From the NCBI GenBank assembly GCA_035706585.1, contig DASSUW010000361.1, forward strand, positions 1-6,700: 6,700 bases of DNA, written 5' to 3'. A program made the translations under genes and the position numbers. The stretch comes from DASSUW01 sp035706585. GTDB lineage: Bacteria; Actinomycetota; Thermoleophilia; Solirubrobacterales; Solirubrobacteraceae. The notes beneath the pieces were generated by a model. That model did no database searches and was not told the origin of the DNA. It saw only the letters and a list, made by a program, of their open reading frames with translations. Shown one piece after another: positions 1-6,269 of this stretch (positions are counted from its first letter, which is position 1; the number at the start of each line of letters is the position of its first letter).

Positions 1-3000
1 TTGACGAAGTCGCCGAACTGGGCCTCCCACAGCACGAGCGTCTCCGGCGCCTCCATCGAGTAGCCGTACTCGAAGCCGAGGCAGGCGATCTCCGACAGCG
101 GCGAGTTGTGCAGCTCCATCGGCGCCTTCGCTTCCGGCAGCGACTGGATCGGCGAGATCCGCTGACCCGTGTTGGCGTCGTGCAGGACGAGGTGGCGCTG
201 GGAGAACGTCCCGCGCTCGGAGTCCTGGCCGGTCAGGCGGATCGGCGTGCCCTCCGACAGCAGCGACGCGAACGCCAGCGCCTCGGCGTGCGCCCAGTCG
301 ATCCCGCCGTCCGGCCCGACGGTCTCGCGCCGGCGCTCGAGCTGCTTGATCAGCTTGGGATGGACCGTGAAGCCGTCGGGGACCGCCAGCAGCTCCTCGT
401 TGAGCCGGCGCAGCGCGTCGGCGTCGACGGCGGTCCTGACCTCGGGGGACGGCGAGCGGTCGAGCTCGTAGCCGCCGGTCGGCTGCTCGGCGCCCTCGCC
501 GGCCAGCTCGTCCTTGAGCTCCTTGTGGCGGCGCGAGAGCGTGTCCCAGATCTCCTGGGCCAGCGCGTCGGTCTCGTCCTTGGTCATCACGCCCTGGTCG
601 ACGAGCTGCTCGGCGAACACGTCGCGCACCGGCGTCTTGCGCTTGATGATCGCGGCCATGTCGGGCTGCGTGTAGGCCGGCTCGTCGGTCTCGTTGTGGC
701 CGAAGCGGCGGTAGCCGATCAGGTCGATCATCACGTCGTGGCCGAACTCCTGGCGGAACGCGAACGCCAGGCGCACCGCCGAGATGCACGCCTCCACGTC
801 GTCGGCGTTGACGTGGATGATCGGGACGTCGAAGCCCTTCGCGATGTCCGACGCCCACCGGGTCGAGCGCGAGTCGTCCGGGTCGGTCGTGAAGCCGACC
901 TGGTTGTTCTGGATGATGTGCAGCGTTCCGCCGACGGTGTAGCCGTCGAGCGCCTGCAGGTTCAGCGTCTCCGACACGACGCCCTGGCCGGGCAGCGCGG
1001 CGTCGCCGTGCAGGATGATCGGGATCGCCGCGTTCGTGTCCAGGTGCGCGTGCGGGCCCTGGCGCGACGTCTGCACGGCGCGCGTGGCGCCCTCCACGAC
1101 CGGCGAGACGTACTCGAGGTGGCTGGGGTTGGACTCCAGGCGCACGATGATCGAGCTGCCGTCGTCGAGCCGGTAGGTGCCCTGGGCGCCGTGGTGGTAC
1201 TTGACGTCGCCGGTGCCGCCCTGCGGGATCGTCGTCACGGCCTCGATCGACGACGCGCCCTCGAACTCGCGGAAGACGGTCTCGTACGCGCGCCCGAGGT
1301 TGTGCGCGAGCACGTTCAGCCGGCCGCGGTGCGCCATGCCGAGCACGACCTCGCGGGCGCCTTGGGCGGCCGAGAGCTGGATCATCTCGTCGAGCATCGG
1401 GACCGTCATGTCCAGGCCCTCGATCGAGAACTGCTTCTGCCCCAGGTAGGCCTTGTGCATGAAGCGCTCGAGCGAGTCGACCTGGGTGAGCCGCCGCAGG
1501 AGCTTGACCTTCTCCTCGGCCGCCAGCGGGGCCCGGAAAGCGCCCGACTCGATCTTCTCGCGCAGCCACATGCGCTGGCGGTGCGAGGAGATGTGCTCGA
1601 TCTCGTAGGCGATCGTGCTGCAGTACGTCTCACGCAGGTGCGGCAGCGCGTCGGCCAGCGTGGCGCCCGGCACGTAGGTGCGCAGGATCTTGGCCGGGAT
1701 CTTGGCCATGATCTCGGGCGTCAGGCCGAGCGGCTCGGGGTCGAGCGCCGGGTCGCCCTCGGGCTCGGAGCCCAGCGGGTCCAGCCGCGCGGCGAGGTGG
1801 CCGTGCGTGCGGTGGGCCTTGATCAGCGACGTCGCGGCCTGCACGGCCTGCAGCAGCTGCTCGCTCGGCGGCGCCTCGGGCACGACCGCGTGCTCGGCGG
1901 TGGGCGCCTCGACCGGGGCGGGCGGGGCGGCCGCGGGCGCCGGCGCGTCGGGCACGGCGGCGACGTGCACGCCGAGGTCGGAGAAGACCTGCTCGTAGAA
2001 GCCGTGCTCGCCCTGCAGGTACTGCTCGATCACCTGCAGGAACTGGCCGGACTCGGCGCCCTGGATGATGCGATGGTCGTACGTCGACGTCATCGTCATG
2101 ACCTTCTCGGCGCCGATCTGCGCGCCGACCTGGCCGAGGCCGGGTGGGTAGCCGATCGCGCCGGTGGCGACGATCGTGCCCTGGCCCTTCATCAGCCGCG
2201 GCACCGAGGCGATCGTGCCGATGCCGCCCGGGTTGGTGAGCGAGATGTTCGCGCCCTGCAGGTCGTCCGCGGTCAGCTTGTTGTCGCGCGCGCGGGCGAT
2301 CAGGTCGCCGAACGCGTCGAGGAACGCGGGGAAGCTCAGCCGCCCGGCGTCGCGAATCACCGGGACCATGAGCGTGCGGCCGCCGTCCTTGCGCTCGACG
2401 TCGACGGCGATGCCGAGGTTCACCGCGCCGGCGTCGAGCACGTGCGGCTTGCCGCCGATCTCCTCGAACGTGTGGGCCATGACCGGCATCTGCTCGGTCG
2501 CCGCGCGCGCGATCGCGTACGCGATCAGGTGCGTGAAGGAGACCTTGTGGCCGGCCTCCTTGAGCTGCTTGCGGCGGCCGTCGAGCGTCGTGACGGTGAG
2601 CGTGCGGAACGAGGTCGCGGTCGGGACCTCGCGCGACTCGTCCATGTAGCGGGCGAGCATCGCGCTCGCGCCCTTGATCAGCTGCGCCTCGGCGGGCGCC
2701 GCGGCTCCGTTGCCGGCGGCGAGGACGTCCGCCTTCGAGATCCGGCCGGCCGGCCCGGACCCCTGCACCCTGGACAGGTCGACGCCCTCGGCGGCGGCCA
2801 CGCGCGCCGCGACGGGCGTCACCTTGACGGTGTCGGGGATCGGCGGCGGCGGCGCGCTGCCCTGCGGCCGCGGCGCGCTCGTCGGCTCGGGTGCCTTGGC
2901 GGGCGCGGGCCGGGCGCCGTTCCCGGTCGTCATGCGCGCCAGCACCTGACCGACATGGACGGTGTCACCCGCCTGCGCCAGGATCTCCTCGATCGTGCCC

Positions 3001-3455
3001 GAGGCGGGCGCCGGGACCTCGGCGTCGACCTTGTCGGTGGAGATCTCGACGATCGTCTCGTCCTCGGCCACCTCTTCGCCGGCCTGCTTGGCCCACTCGA
3101 GGATCGTGCCCTCGGTGACCGACTCGCCCATCGCCGGCATCACGATGTCGACGCTCTGGCCACCGGACTCCTCGGCGGGCGGCGCCTCCGCAACCGGAGC
3201 GCCGCCGTTCGGCGAGATCTCGGCGAGCACCTCCCCGACCTTCACCGTGTCGCCGTCGGCGGCGTGGATCTTGACGACGGTGCCCGCGCTCGGGCTGGGC
3301 ACTTCCGCGTCCACCTTGTCGGTGGAGATCTCGACGAGGACCTGGTCTTCCGAGACCTCGTCGCCCTCCTTTACCTGCCACTCCAAGATGGTGCCCTCGG
3401 AGACCGAGTCACCCATCTGAGGCATGGTCACCTGGACCGTGGTGTTGACCGCCAT
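1..3455 (-). CDS. kgd: Multifunctional 2-oxoglutarate dehydrogenase E2-E1 fusion with two lipoyl domains (C-terminus outside window)
   Basis: TCA-cycle enzyme that decarboxylates 2-oxoglutarate (E1o, thiamine diphosphate) and transfers the succinyl group to CoA (E2o); a separate lipoamide dehydrogenase (E3) should complete the cytosolic complex. The first 1151 residues are visible. Lipoyl domain 1 is about residues 7-80 (lipoyl lysine K47 in EISTDKVDAEVP). Lipoyl domain 2 is about 103-170 (K142, same motif). A Pro/Ala linker leads to an E3-binding domain (212-248, TPVAARVAAAEGVDLS then GPAGRISKADVLAAG). The E2 core carries D460-H461-R462 in STYDHRIIQGAESG. A second Ala/Pro linker (about 496-530) precedes E1, which has HRGRLN (from H709), the thiamine site GDAALPGQG (G817) and GHNETDEPAY (H920). 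By comparison with E. coli SucA, about 260 residues are missing at the C-terminus. The ATG start lies directly before the first lipoyl domain. Mycobacterial Kgd and corynebacterial OdhA lack lipoyl domains. Identity is secure; the missing end is only because the window stops. Confidence 0.96.
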   Translation of the reverse strand, partial: MAVNTTVQVTMPQMGDSVSEGTILEWQVKEGDEVSEDQVLVEISTDKVDAEVPSPSAGTVVKIHAADGDTVKVGEVLAEISPNGGAPVAEAPPAEESGGQSVDIVMPAMGESVTEGTILEWAKQAGEEVAEDETIVEISTDKVDAEVPAPASGTIEEILAQAGDTVHVGQVLARMTTGNGARPAPAKAPEPTSAPRPQGSAPPPPIPDTVKVTPVAARVAAAEGVDLSRVQGSGPAGRISKADVLAAGNGAAAPAEAQLIKGASAMLARYMDESREVPTATSFRTLTVTTLDGRRKQLKEAGHKVSFTHLIAYAIARAATEQMPVMAHTFEEIGGKPHVLDAGAVNLGIAVDVERKDGGRTLMVPVIRDAGRLSFPAFLDAFGDLIARARDNKLTADDLQGANISLTNPGGIGTIASVPRLMKGQGTIVATGAIGYPPGLGQVGAQIGAEKVMTMTSTYDHRIIQGAESGQFLQVIEQYLQGEHGFYEQVFSDLGVHVAAVPDAPAPAAAPPAPVEAPTAEHAVVPEAPPSEQLLQAVQAATSLIKAHRTHGHLAARLDPLGSEPEGDPALDPEPLGLTPEIMAKIPAKILRTYVPGATLADALPHLRETYCSTIAYEIEHISSHRQRMWLREKIESGAFRAPLAAEEKVKLLRRLTQVDSLERFMHKAYLGQKQFSIEGLDMTVPMLDEMIQLSAAQGAREVVLGMAHRGRLNVLAHNLGRAYETVFREFEGASSIEAVTTIPQGGTGDVKYHHGAQGTYRLDDGSSIIVRLESNPSHLEYVSPVVEGATRAVQTSRQGPHAHLDTNAAIPIILHGDAALPGQGVVSETLNLQALDGYTVGGTLHIIQNNQVGFTTDPDDSRSTRWASDIAKGFDVPIIHVNADDVEACISAVRLAFAFRQEFGHDVMIDLIGYRRFGHNETDEPAYTQPDMAAIIKRKTPVRDVFAEQLVDQGVMTKDETDALAQEIWDTLSRRHKELKDELAGEGAEQPTGGYELDRSPSPEVRTAVDADALRRLNEELLAVPDGFTVHPKLIKQLERRRETVGPDGGIDWAHAEALAFASLLSEGTPIRLTGQDSERGTFSQRHLVLHDANTGQRISPIQSLPEAKAPMELHNSPLSEIACLGFEYGYSMEAPETLVLWEAQFGDFV
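3028..3052. repeat. Direct repeat copy 1, in the lipoyl domain 2 coding region
   Basis: A 25-bp stretch, beginning accttgtcgg on the plus strand, recurs exactly at 3313-3337, 285 bp (95 codons) away. It encodes the VEISTDKV lipoylation segment, so it is the DNA footprint of tandem lipoyl domains and not a mobile repeat. Identical synonymous codons suggest an in-gene duplication or gene conversion, though strong GC codon bias could also produce it. Confidence 0.8.
3313..3337. repeat. Direct repeat copy 2, in the lipoyl domain 1 coding region
   Basis: Exact partner of the 25-bp repeat at 3028-3052, in the same orientation and reading frame. It covers the codons around lipoyl lysine K47. The flanking sequence diverges at once on both sides. 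Confidence 0.8.
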
Positions 3456-3467
3456 CGCTGGCCTAAG

Positions 3468-3473
3468 ACCATA
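3468..3473 (-). promoter_or_regulatory. Possible -10 element before kgd (TATGGT)
   Basis: On the minus strand TATGGT (form TANNNT, preceded by GCGG) lies 12 nt before the kgd ATG, in the 24-nt gap after the membrane-protein gene. The expected start point would leave a leader of only a few bases. No TTGACA-like -35 is evident. The only ribosome-binding hint is a weak AGG about 9 nt before the ATG. It may give kgd expression independent of the upstream genes; this is inference from motif and spacing. Confidence 0.3.
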
Positions 3474-3479
3474 CCGCGT

Positions 3480-3776
3480 TCAGGCGGACCTTCCGGCCGG
3501 TGCAGCACGCCGTTCATGGACGATGAAGCCGATGCTTCCGGCAAACGGTCCGATGCCTCCGACGACGGCGACCATCACGGCCAGCCACAGCGGGATCACG
3601 CGCAGGCGCGCGGCGATGATGCAGAGCGTCGACGAGACGATCCAGCCGATGCCGTGCGTCCACCCGAGCACGTACTTGACGTCCTCGTTCCCGTGGCCCA
3701 GCCACATGATCAACAGGGCCAGGTAGACCGCCGACAGGAAGAACGACAGGTACTTCAGACGCGTGAAGGTGATCAC
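3480..3776 (-). CDS. Small integral membrane protein, DUF3817-like
   Basis: Predicted 98-residue membrane protein of unknown biochemical role. Hydrophobic segments lie at about residues 9-26, 35-56 and 60-86, separated by a short charged loop (GHGNEDVK). The motifs GWTHGIGWIVSS in helix 2 and GGIGPFAGSIGFIVHERR at the C-terminus resemble the small DUF3817/YdzA-type family found in many actinobacteria; this assignment is from memory. The GTG start at 3776 overlaps the NUDIX stop as GTGA (4 bp), a usual sign of translational coupling. An open frame extends upstream, but it would lie inside the NUDIX gene and adds an Arg/Ala-rich segment unlike the family. The stop is 24 nt before kgd on the same strand, suggesting co-transcription. 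Confidence 0.8.
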   Translation of the reverse strand: MITFTRLKYLSFFLSAVYLALLIMWLGHGNEDVKYVLGWTHGIGWIVSSTLCIIAARLRVIPLWLAVMVAVVGGIGPFAGSIGFIVHERRAAPAGRSA

Positions 3777-4417
3777 GCGAGCAGCGTCGCCATCCGGCGC
3801 AGCACGGGGTCGGCCTCGTCCGGCCACTGCTCCGGCTCGGGCGCCCACCAGGCGTGGGCGTCGTGCTCGGCATCACGCTGCACCTGTGCCCCATCGGCGA
3901 GCCACGCCTGGCCGACGAGCATGGTCATGCCGGTCGGCAGCGAGAGCAGCGCCTCGACGGCGAAGCGCTCGGGGGTGACCGACCACTCCTCCTCCAGCTC
4001 ACGCGTGAGCGCCTGGACCGGGTCCTCGCCGACCTCGACGGCGCCCCCGGCCCCGAGCGCCCAGCGGCCCGCCCAGGTCGCGACCCACGGCGCGCGCCGG
4101 CCGGCGAGCCAGCGCCCCGCGGCATCGCGTGCGATGCACAGCACCGACAGCGCGGCGGCGGCGTCGTCGCCGAGCCGGACCGACCAGCGCATCGGCTGCA
4201 ACGTCATCCGCAGCACGTCGGCGTCGGCGTCGAACGCGCACAGCCGGGCGGCGAGGCCGTCGTGGGCGGGCGATCCCCGATCCTCGAGCTCCGCGATCGC
4301 GCGGTCGGCGGCGGCGCTCTGCTCGGGCCCCGGCTCGAACGACTCCGCGCGCCACTGCACGGCCACCTGGCCGCGCTCCCACGGGCCACGCGCGAGGATG
4401 CCGGTCGGGAAGCTCAC
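3773..4417 (-). CDS. NUDIX hydrolase family protein
   Basis: Predicted 214-residue soluble protein. Residues 125-147 form a NUDIX box: G125, five residues, E131, seven residues, then R139-E140-L141-E142-E143-E144 and V147. These residues normally bind the metal and the diphosphate of nucleoside-diphosphate-linked substrates. The usual Gly near the end of the box is Ser (S146). About 85 residues precede the NUDIX fold and match nothing I recognise; they could be a substrate-specificity or dimerisation region. The substrate cannot be told from the sequence. The chosen start is GTG at 4417, right after the divergent spacer. The frame stays open far upstream, but that part is a shadow of ppx and of the opposite-strand gene. 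There is no Shine-Dalgarno sequence. It is probably the first gene of a unit with the DUF3817-like gene and kgd. Confidence 0.85.
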   Translation of the reverse strand: MSFPTGILARGPWERGQVAVQWRAESFEPGPEQSAAADRAIAELEDRGSPAHDGLAARLCAFDADADVLRMTLQPMRWSVRLGDDAAAALSVLCIARDAAGRWLAGRRAPWVATWAGRWALGAGGAVEVGEDPVQALTRELEEEWSVTPERFAVEALLSLPTGMTMLVGQAWLADGAQVQRDAEHDAHAWWAPEPEQWPDEADPVLRRMATLLA

Positions 4418-4427
4418 TGAAGCGATG

Positions 4428-4433
4428 AGGGTA
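4428..4433 (-). promoter_or_regulatory. Possible -10 element for the NUDIX operon (TACCCT)
   Basis: On the minus strand TACCCT, preceded by GGGGG, lies 10 nt before the NUDIX GTG. It matches the actinobacterial TANNNT form. With no Shine-Dalgarno sequence in the remaining bases, transcription would begin at or within a few bases of the start codon. It overlaps the GGGTACCC palindrome, so a protein bound there would block it. Inference from motif and position only. Confidence 0.35.
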
Positions 4434-4441
4434 CCCCCGGG

Positions 4442-4447
4442 TAGTCT
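4442..4447 (+). promoter_or_regulatory. Possible -10 element for the small plus-strand gene (TAGTCT)
   Basis: TAGTCT, preceded by CCCGGG, ends 7 nt before the GTG at 4455, close to the spacing expected if transcription starts on the G of the start codon (a leaderless message). A weak GGGA at 4449-4452 is too close to the GTG for a typical ribosome site. Inference from motif and spacing. Confidence 0.35.
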
Positions 4448-4454
4448 TGGGACC

Positions 4455-4781
4455 GTGGCCAACCTCGATGCGTCCGCCAAGAACATGCAGGCCGTCTGCA
4501 AGGCCAAGGAGGCCCACGACAAGAGCTGCCCGTACGGCGGCACCGCCAAGCGCGTCCACCTGTCGTGGTTCGACCTCGAGCGGATCGGCTGGGAGGAGGG
4601 CGACGTGATCTGCGGCCTGATCGTCGTCGGCGACTCCCAGGTCGCCACCGGGATGATGCGCGTCACCTGTGACGCCGAGCCGGGCGGCGGCAAGGAGGAA
4701 GCCGAGGAAGAGGTCGTCGAGGCGGTGTCCGAGCGCGAGCTCGTGACGGTCGCGCCGGGCGAGATCAGCGGCCCTCGCTGA
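4455..4781 (+). CDS. Small hypothetical protein with four cysteines and an acidic C-terminal segment
   Basis: Predicted 108-residue soluble protein that I do not recognise. It has no signal peptide or membrane segment. Four cysteines are present: C15 and C25 (nine residues apart, with K/H/D between, then PYGG), C53 in EGDVICGLIVVGD, and C72 in MRVTCDAEPGGG. The middle part (HLSWFDLERIGWEEGD) looks like a folded domain, followed by an acidic stretch (about 81-95) and a short tail. The cysteines could bind metal or form disulfides, but no named zinc motif fits. The GTG at 4455 is preferred because the protein begins there with ordinary composition. An in-frame ATG at 4425 would add ten residues translated from the promoter region. 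It diverges from the NUDIX gene and its last 17 bp overlap the end of ppx. Confidence 0.75.
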   Translation: MANLDASAKNMQAVCKAKEAHDKSCPYGGTAKRVHLSWFDLERIGWEEGDVICGLIVVGDSQVATGMMRVTCDAEPGGGKEEAEEEVVEAVSERELVTVAPGEISGPR

Positions 4782-4785
4782 TCTC
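4761..4785. terminator. Perfect inverted repeat across the convergent gene ends, probable bidirectional hairpin
   Basis: GAGATCAGCG (4761-4770), a 5-nt loop (4771-4775) and CGCTGATCTC (4776-4785) form a perfect 10-bp stem. Both stop codons lie inside it: the plus-strand gene ends at 4781 and ppx ends at 4765. No T-run follows on either side, so it is not a classical intrinsic terminator. In high-GC actinobacteria, hairpins without U-tracts often sit at gene ends, and a stem that folds in both transcripts fits two converging units. Confidence 0.55.
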
Positions 4786-6255
4786 CAGCTCGCGCCCGAA
4801 CGCCTTCTTGAACACCTCGGCCTCGTTGAGCGCGGCCCAGCGGGCGATCGTGACGTCCTGGTGCGCGTCCAGCGTCAGCTCGACGCGGCCGTCGTCCAGC
4901 CGCACGCGGACGCGGTCCACCGCCTGATCGCGCGAGCGCTCGAGCTGCTCGGCCACGCGCAGGACCGCCGAGCCGCGCGTGAGCATCTCCTCGTCCCCGT
5001 CCTCCCCGAGCGCCGAGAACTGCCCGAGCGTCGGCGTGCCCTTGCGGTGATAGCGCGCCATCTGCCCGATCAGCGCCGTCTCGCGCGGCGAGAAGCCTGG
5101 GAGGCCGGCGTTGAGGATCAGGTAGCGCGAGTGCTTGTGGTGGTCGTCGTAGTCGATCGACATCCCGATGTCGTGCAGCATCGCGGCCGCCCACACCAGC
5201 TCGCGCTCCACGGCGTCGCCGCTGCCGAGCGCGTCCCACATCGTCAGCGCGAGGTCGGCGACGTGCTCGGTGTGGGCGGTGAGCTGGCCGTACTCGGCCG
5301 CGAGGTTGCGGACCGACGCCCGGCGCACGTTGTTGAACAGTGGCGGGTCGCGATGCGAGAGCAGCTGGCTGAAGAACACGCCCTCGCGCAGGCCGGCCTC
5401 GGTGACCTCCATCACGTCGAAGTCGCCCGCGTCCATCACCGCCTGGACGACCATCGCGCCCGCGAGGATGAGGTCGCCGCGCTCGGGCTTGATGCCGGGG
5501 ACCTTCCCGCGCTCGGCCGGGGACATGTCGGCGAAGTCCTCGACCATCTCGTCGAGCACCTTCCGGCGCAGCGGGAACCCCTGGACGCCGAACGCCGGCA
5601 GCCCGAGCCGCAGCATCGCCGCGGTTCCCAGGTTGCGCACCGTGCCGCCGATGCCCGCCAGGTCGCCGTCCTTGCCGAGCCACGGGACCTCGGCCAGCGC
5701 CGCGCCGACGTGCTCGCGCAGCGCCTTCAGGTGCTTGGGCTTGAGCGACTTCTGCGCCAGGAACCGCTCGGTCATGCGCACGGCGCCGAACGGCCACGAG
5801 CGCATGTCGCGCCCCTCGCGGTCCTTGACCAGCGTCAGCTGCATCGAGCCGCCGCCGATGTCGAGCGCGACGCCGTTGCTCAGCGTCGTCGAGTTGACGG
5901 CCGCGAGATAGCCGTAGAACGCCTCCTCCTCGGTCGACAGCACGCGCACGTCGAGCGCGGCCCGCTCGAGGAACTCGTCGCGGTTGTCGGCGTCGCGGAT
6001 CGCCGAGGTGGCGACCGCCTGCACGTCGTCGATCCCGGTGGCGCGGCAGAAGTGCGCATACAGCTCGACGGTCTCCAGCGCCCGCTCCATCGGCTCCTCG
6101 GCGAGCCTGCCGGTCTCCTCCAGCCCTTCGCCGATGCGGACGGTCTCGTGGATCTCGTCCGAGAGCCGGAACCACGAGTCGTCGACCCACGTGAAGACGA
6201 CCAGCCGGAACGAGTTGGACCCGAGGTCGATCACCGCGAGCCGTTTCTCGCCCAC
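4765..6255 (-). CDS. ppx: Exopolyphosphatase / pppGpp phosphohydrolase family protein (Ppx/GppA) with C-terminal HD domain
   Basis: Predicted 496-residue cytosolic enzyme, complete, near the usual length of long Ppx/GppA proteins. The family removes terminal phosphate from inorganic polyphosphate or from pppGpp; the sequence does not say which is preferred. The actin-like ATPase fold shows phosphate loop 1 (IDLGSNSFRL, D10-L18), the ATSAIRDADN segment (82-91), the STEEEA segment (107-112) carrying the expected catalytic Glu, phosphate loop 2 (LDIGGGSMQL, 131-140) and a later GIGGTVRNLG. The C-terminal half has an HD-type region: H328 and H331, then H361-D362 in AAMLHDIGMSIDYDDHHKHS, then GLPGFSP and RYHRKG, which match the long E. 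coli-type Ppx. The GTG start at 6255 puts the phosphate loop ten residues in, as in homologues. No Shine-Dalgarno sequence is visible. It lies 53 nt after the protease gene and overlaps the convergent small gene by 17 bp. Confidence 0.95.
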   Translation of the reverse strand: MGEKRLAVIDLGSNSFRLVVFTWVDDSWFRLSDEIHETVRIGEGLEETGRLAEEPMERALETVELYAHFCRATGIDDVQAVATSAIRDADNRDEFLERAALDVRVLSTEEEAFYGYLAAVNSTTLSNGVALDIGGGSMQLTLVKDREGRDMRSWPFGAVRMTERFLAQKSLKPKHLKALREHVGAALAEVPWLGKDGDLAGIGGTVRNLGTAAMLRLGLPAFGVQGFPLRRKVLDEMVEDFADMSPAERGKVPGIKPERGDLILAGAMVVQAVMDAGDFDVMEVTEAGLREGVFFSQLLSHRDPPLFNNVRRASVRNLAAEYGQLTAHTEHVADLALTMWDALGSGDAVERELVWAAAMLHDIGMSIDYDDHHKHSRYLILNAGLPGFSPRETALIGQMARYHRKGTPTLGQFSALGEDGDEEMLTRGSAVLRVAEQLERSRDQAVDRVRVRLDDGRVELTLDAHQDVTIARWAALNEAEVFKKAFGRELEISEGR

Positions 6256-6263
6256 GGCAGCGA

Positions 6264-6269
6264 AGCGTA
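6264..6269 (-). promoter_or_regulatory. Possible -10 element for ppx (TACGCT)
   Basis: On the minus strand TACGCT, preceded by CCCGGG, ends 8 nt before the ppx GTG. The same GGGTANNNT arrangement occurs before the NUDIX gene and before the small plus-strand gene. There is no Shine-Dalgarno sequence between it and the GTG, which fits a leaderless message. Inference from motif and spacing. Confidence 0.38.

Larger units (their letters stand above)
4418..4454. promoter_or_regulatory. Compact divergent promoter region with GGGTACCC palindrome
   Basis: Only 37 bp separate two divergent GTG starts. The spacer contains the palindrome GGGTACCC (4429-4436), the palindrome CCCGGG (4436-4441) and two direct GGGTA copies (4429-4433 and 4439-4443). 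Candidate -10 elements for both directions fit within it, so the two transcription start regions must be almost back to back and their -35 regions must lie inside the opposite coding sequence. Confidence 0.5.

Noticed and set aside
3777..3848. Longer start for the DUF3817-like protein
   Set aside because: The 24 extra residues are Arg/Ala/Gly-rich and lie inside the NUDIX gene. The GTG at 3776 gives the usual short N-terminus and a coupled GTGA overlap.
4425..4454. In-frame ATG ten codons upstream of the small plus-strand gene
   Set aside because: It would translate the GGGTACCCCCGGGTA promoter-like sequence. The GTG at 4455 leaves normal spacing to a TANNNT element. It is not fully excluded.
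108..4781. A 1557-codon open frame on the plus strand
   Set aside because: It is mostly the antisense shadow of kgd, the DUF3817-like gene and the NUDIX gene in GC-rich DNA. It is Arg/Leu/Asp/Val-rich with no domain. Only its last 109 codons (4455-4781) are a real gene.
4418..6190. Upstream extension of the NUDIX reading frame on the minus strand
   Set aside because: The frame runs through ppx in another phase and is Arg/Gly-rich nonsense. The NUDIX protein is complete from the GTG at 4417.
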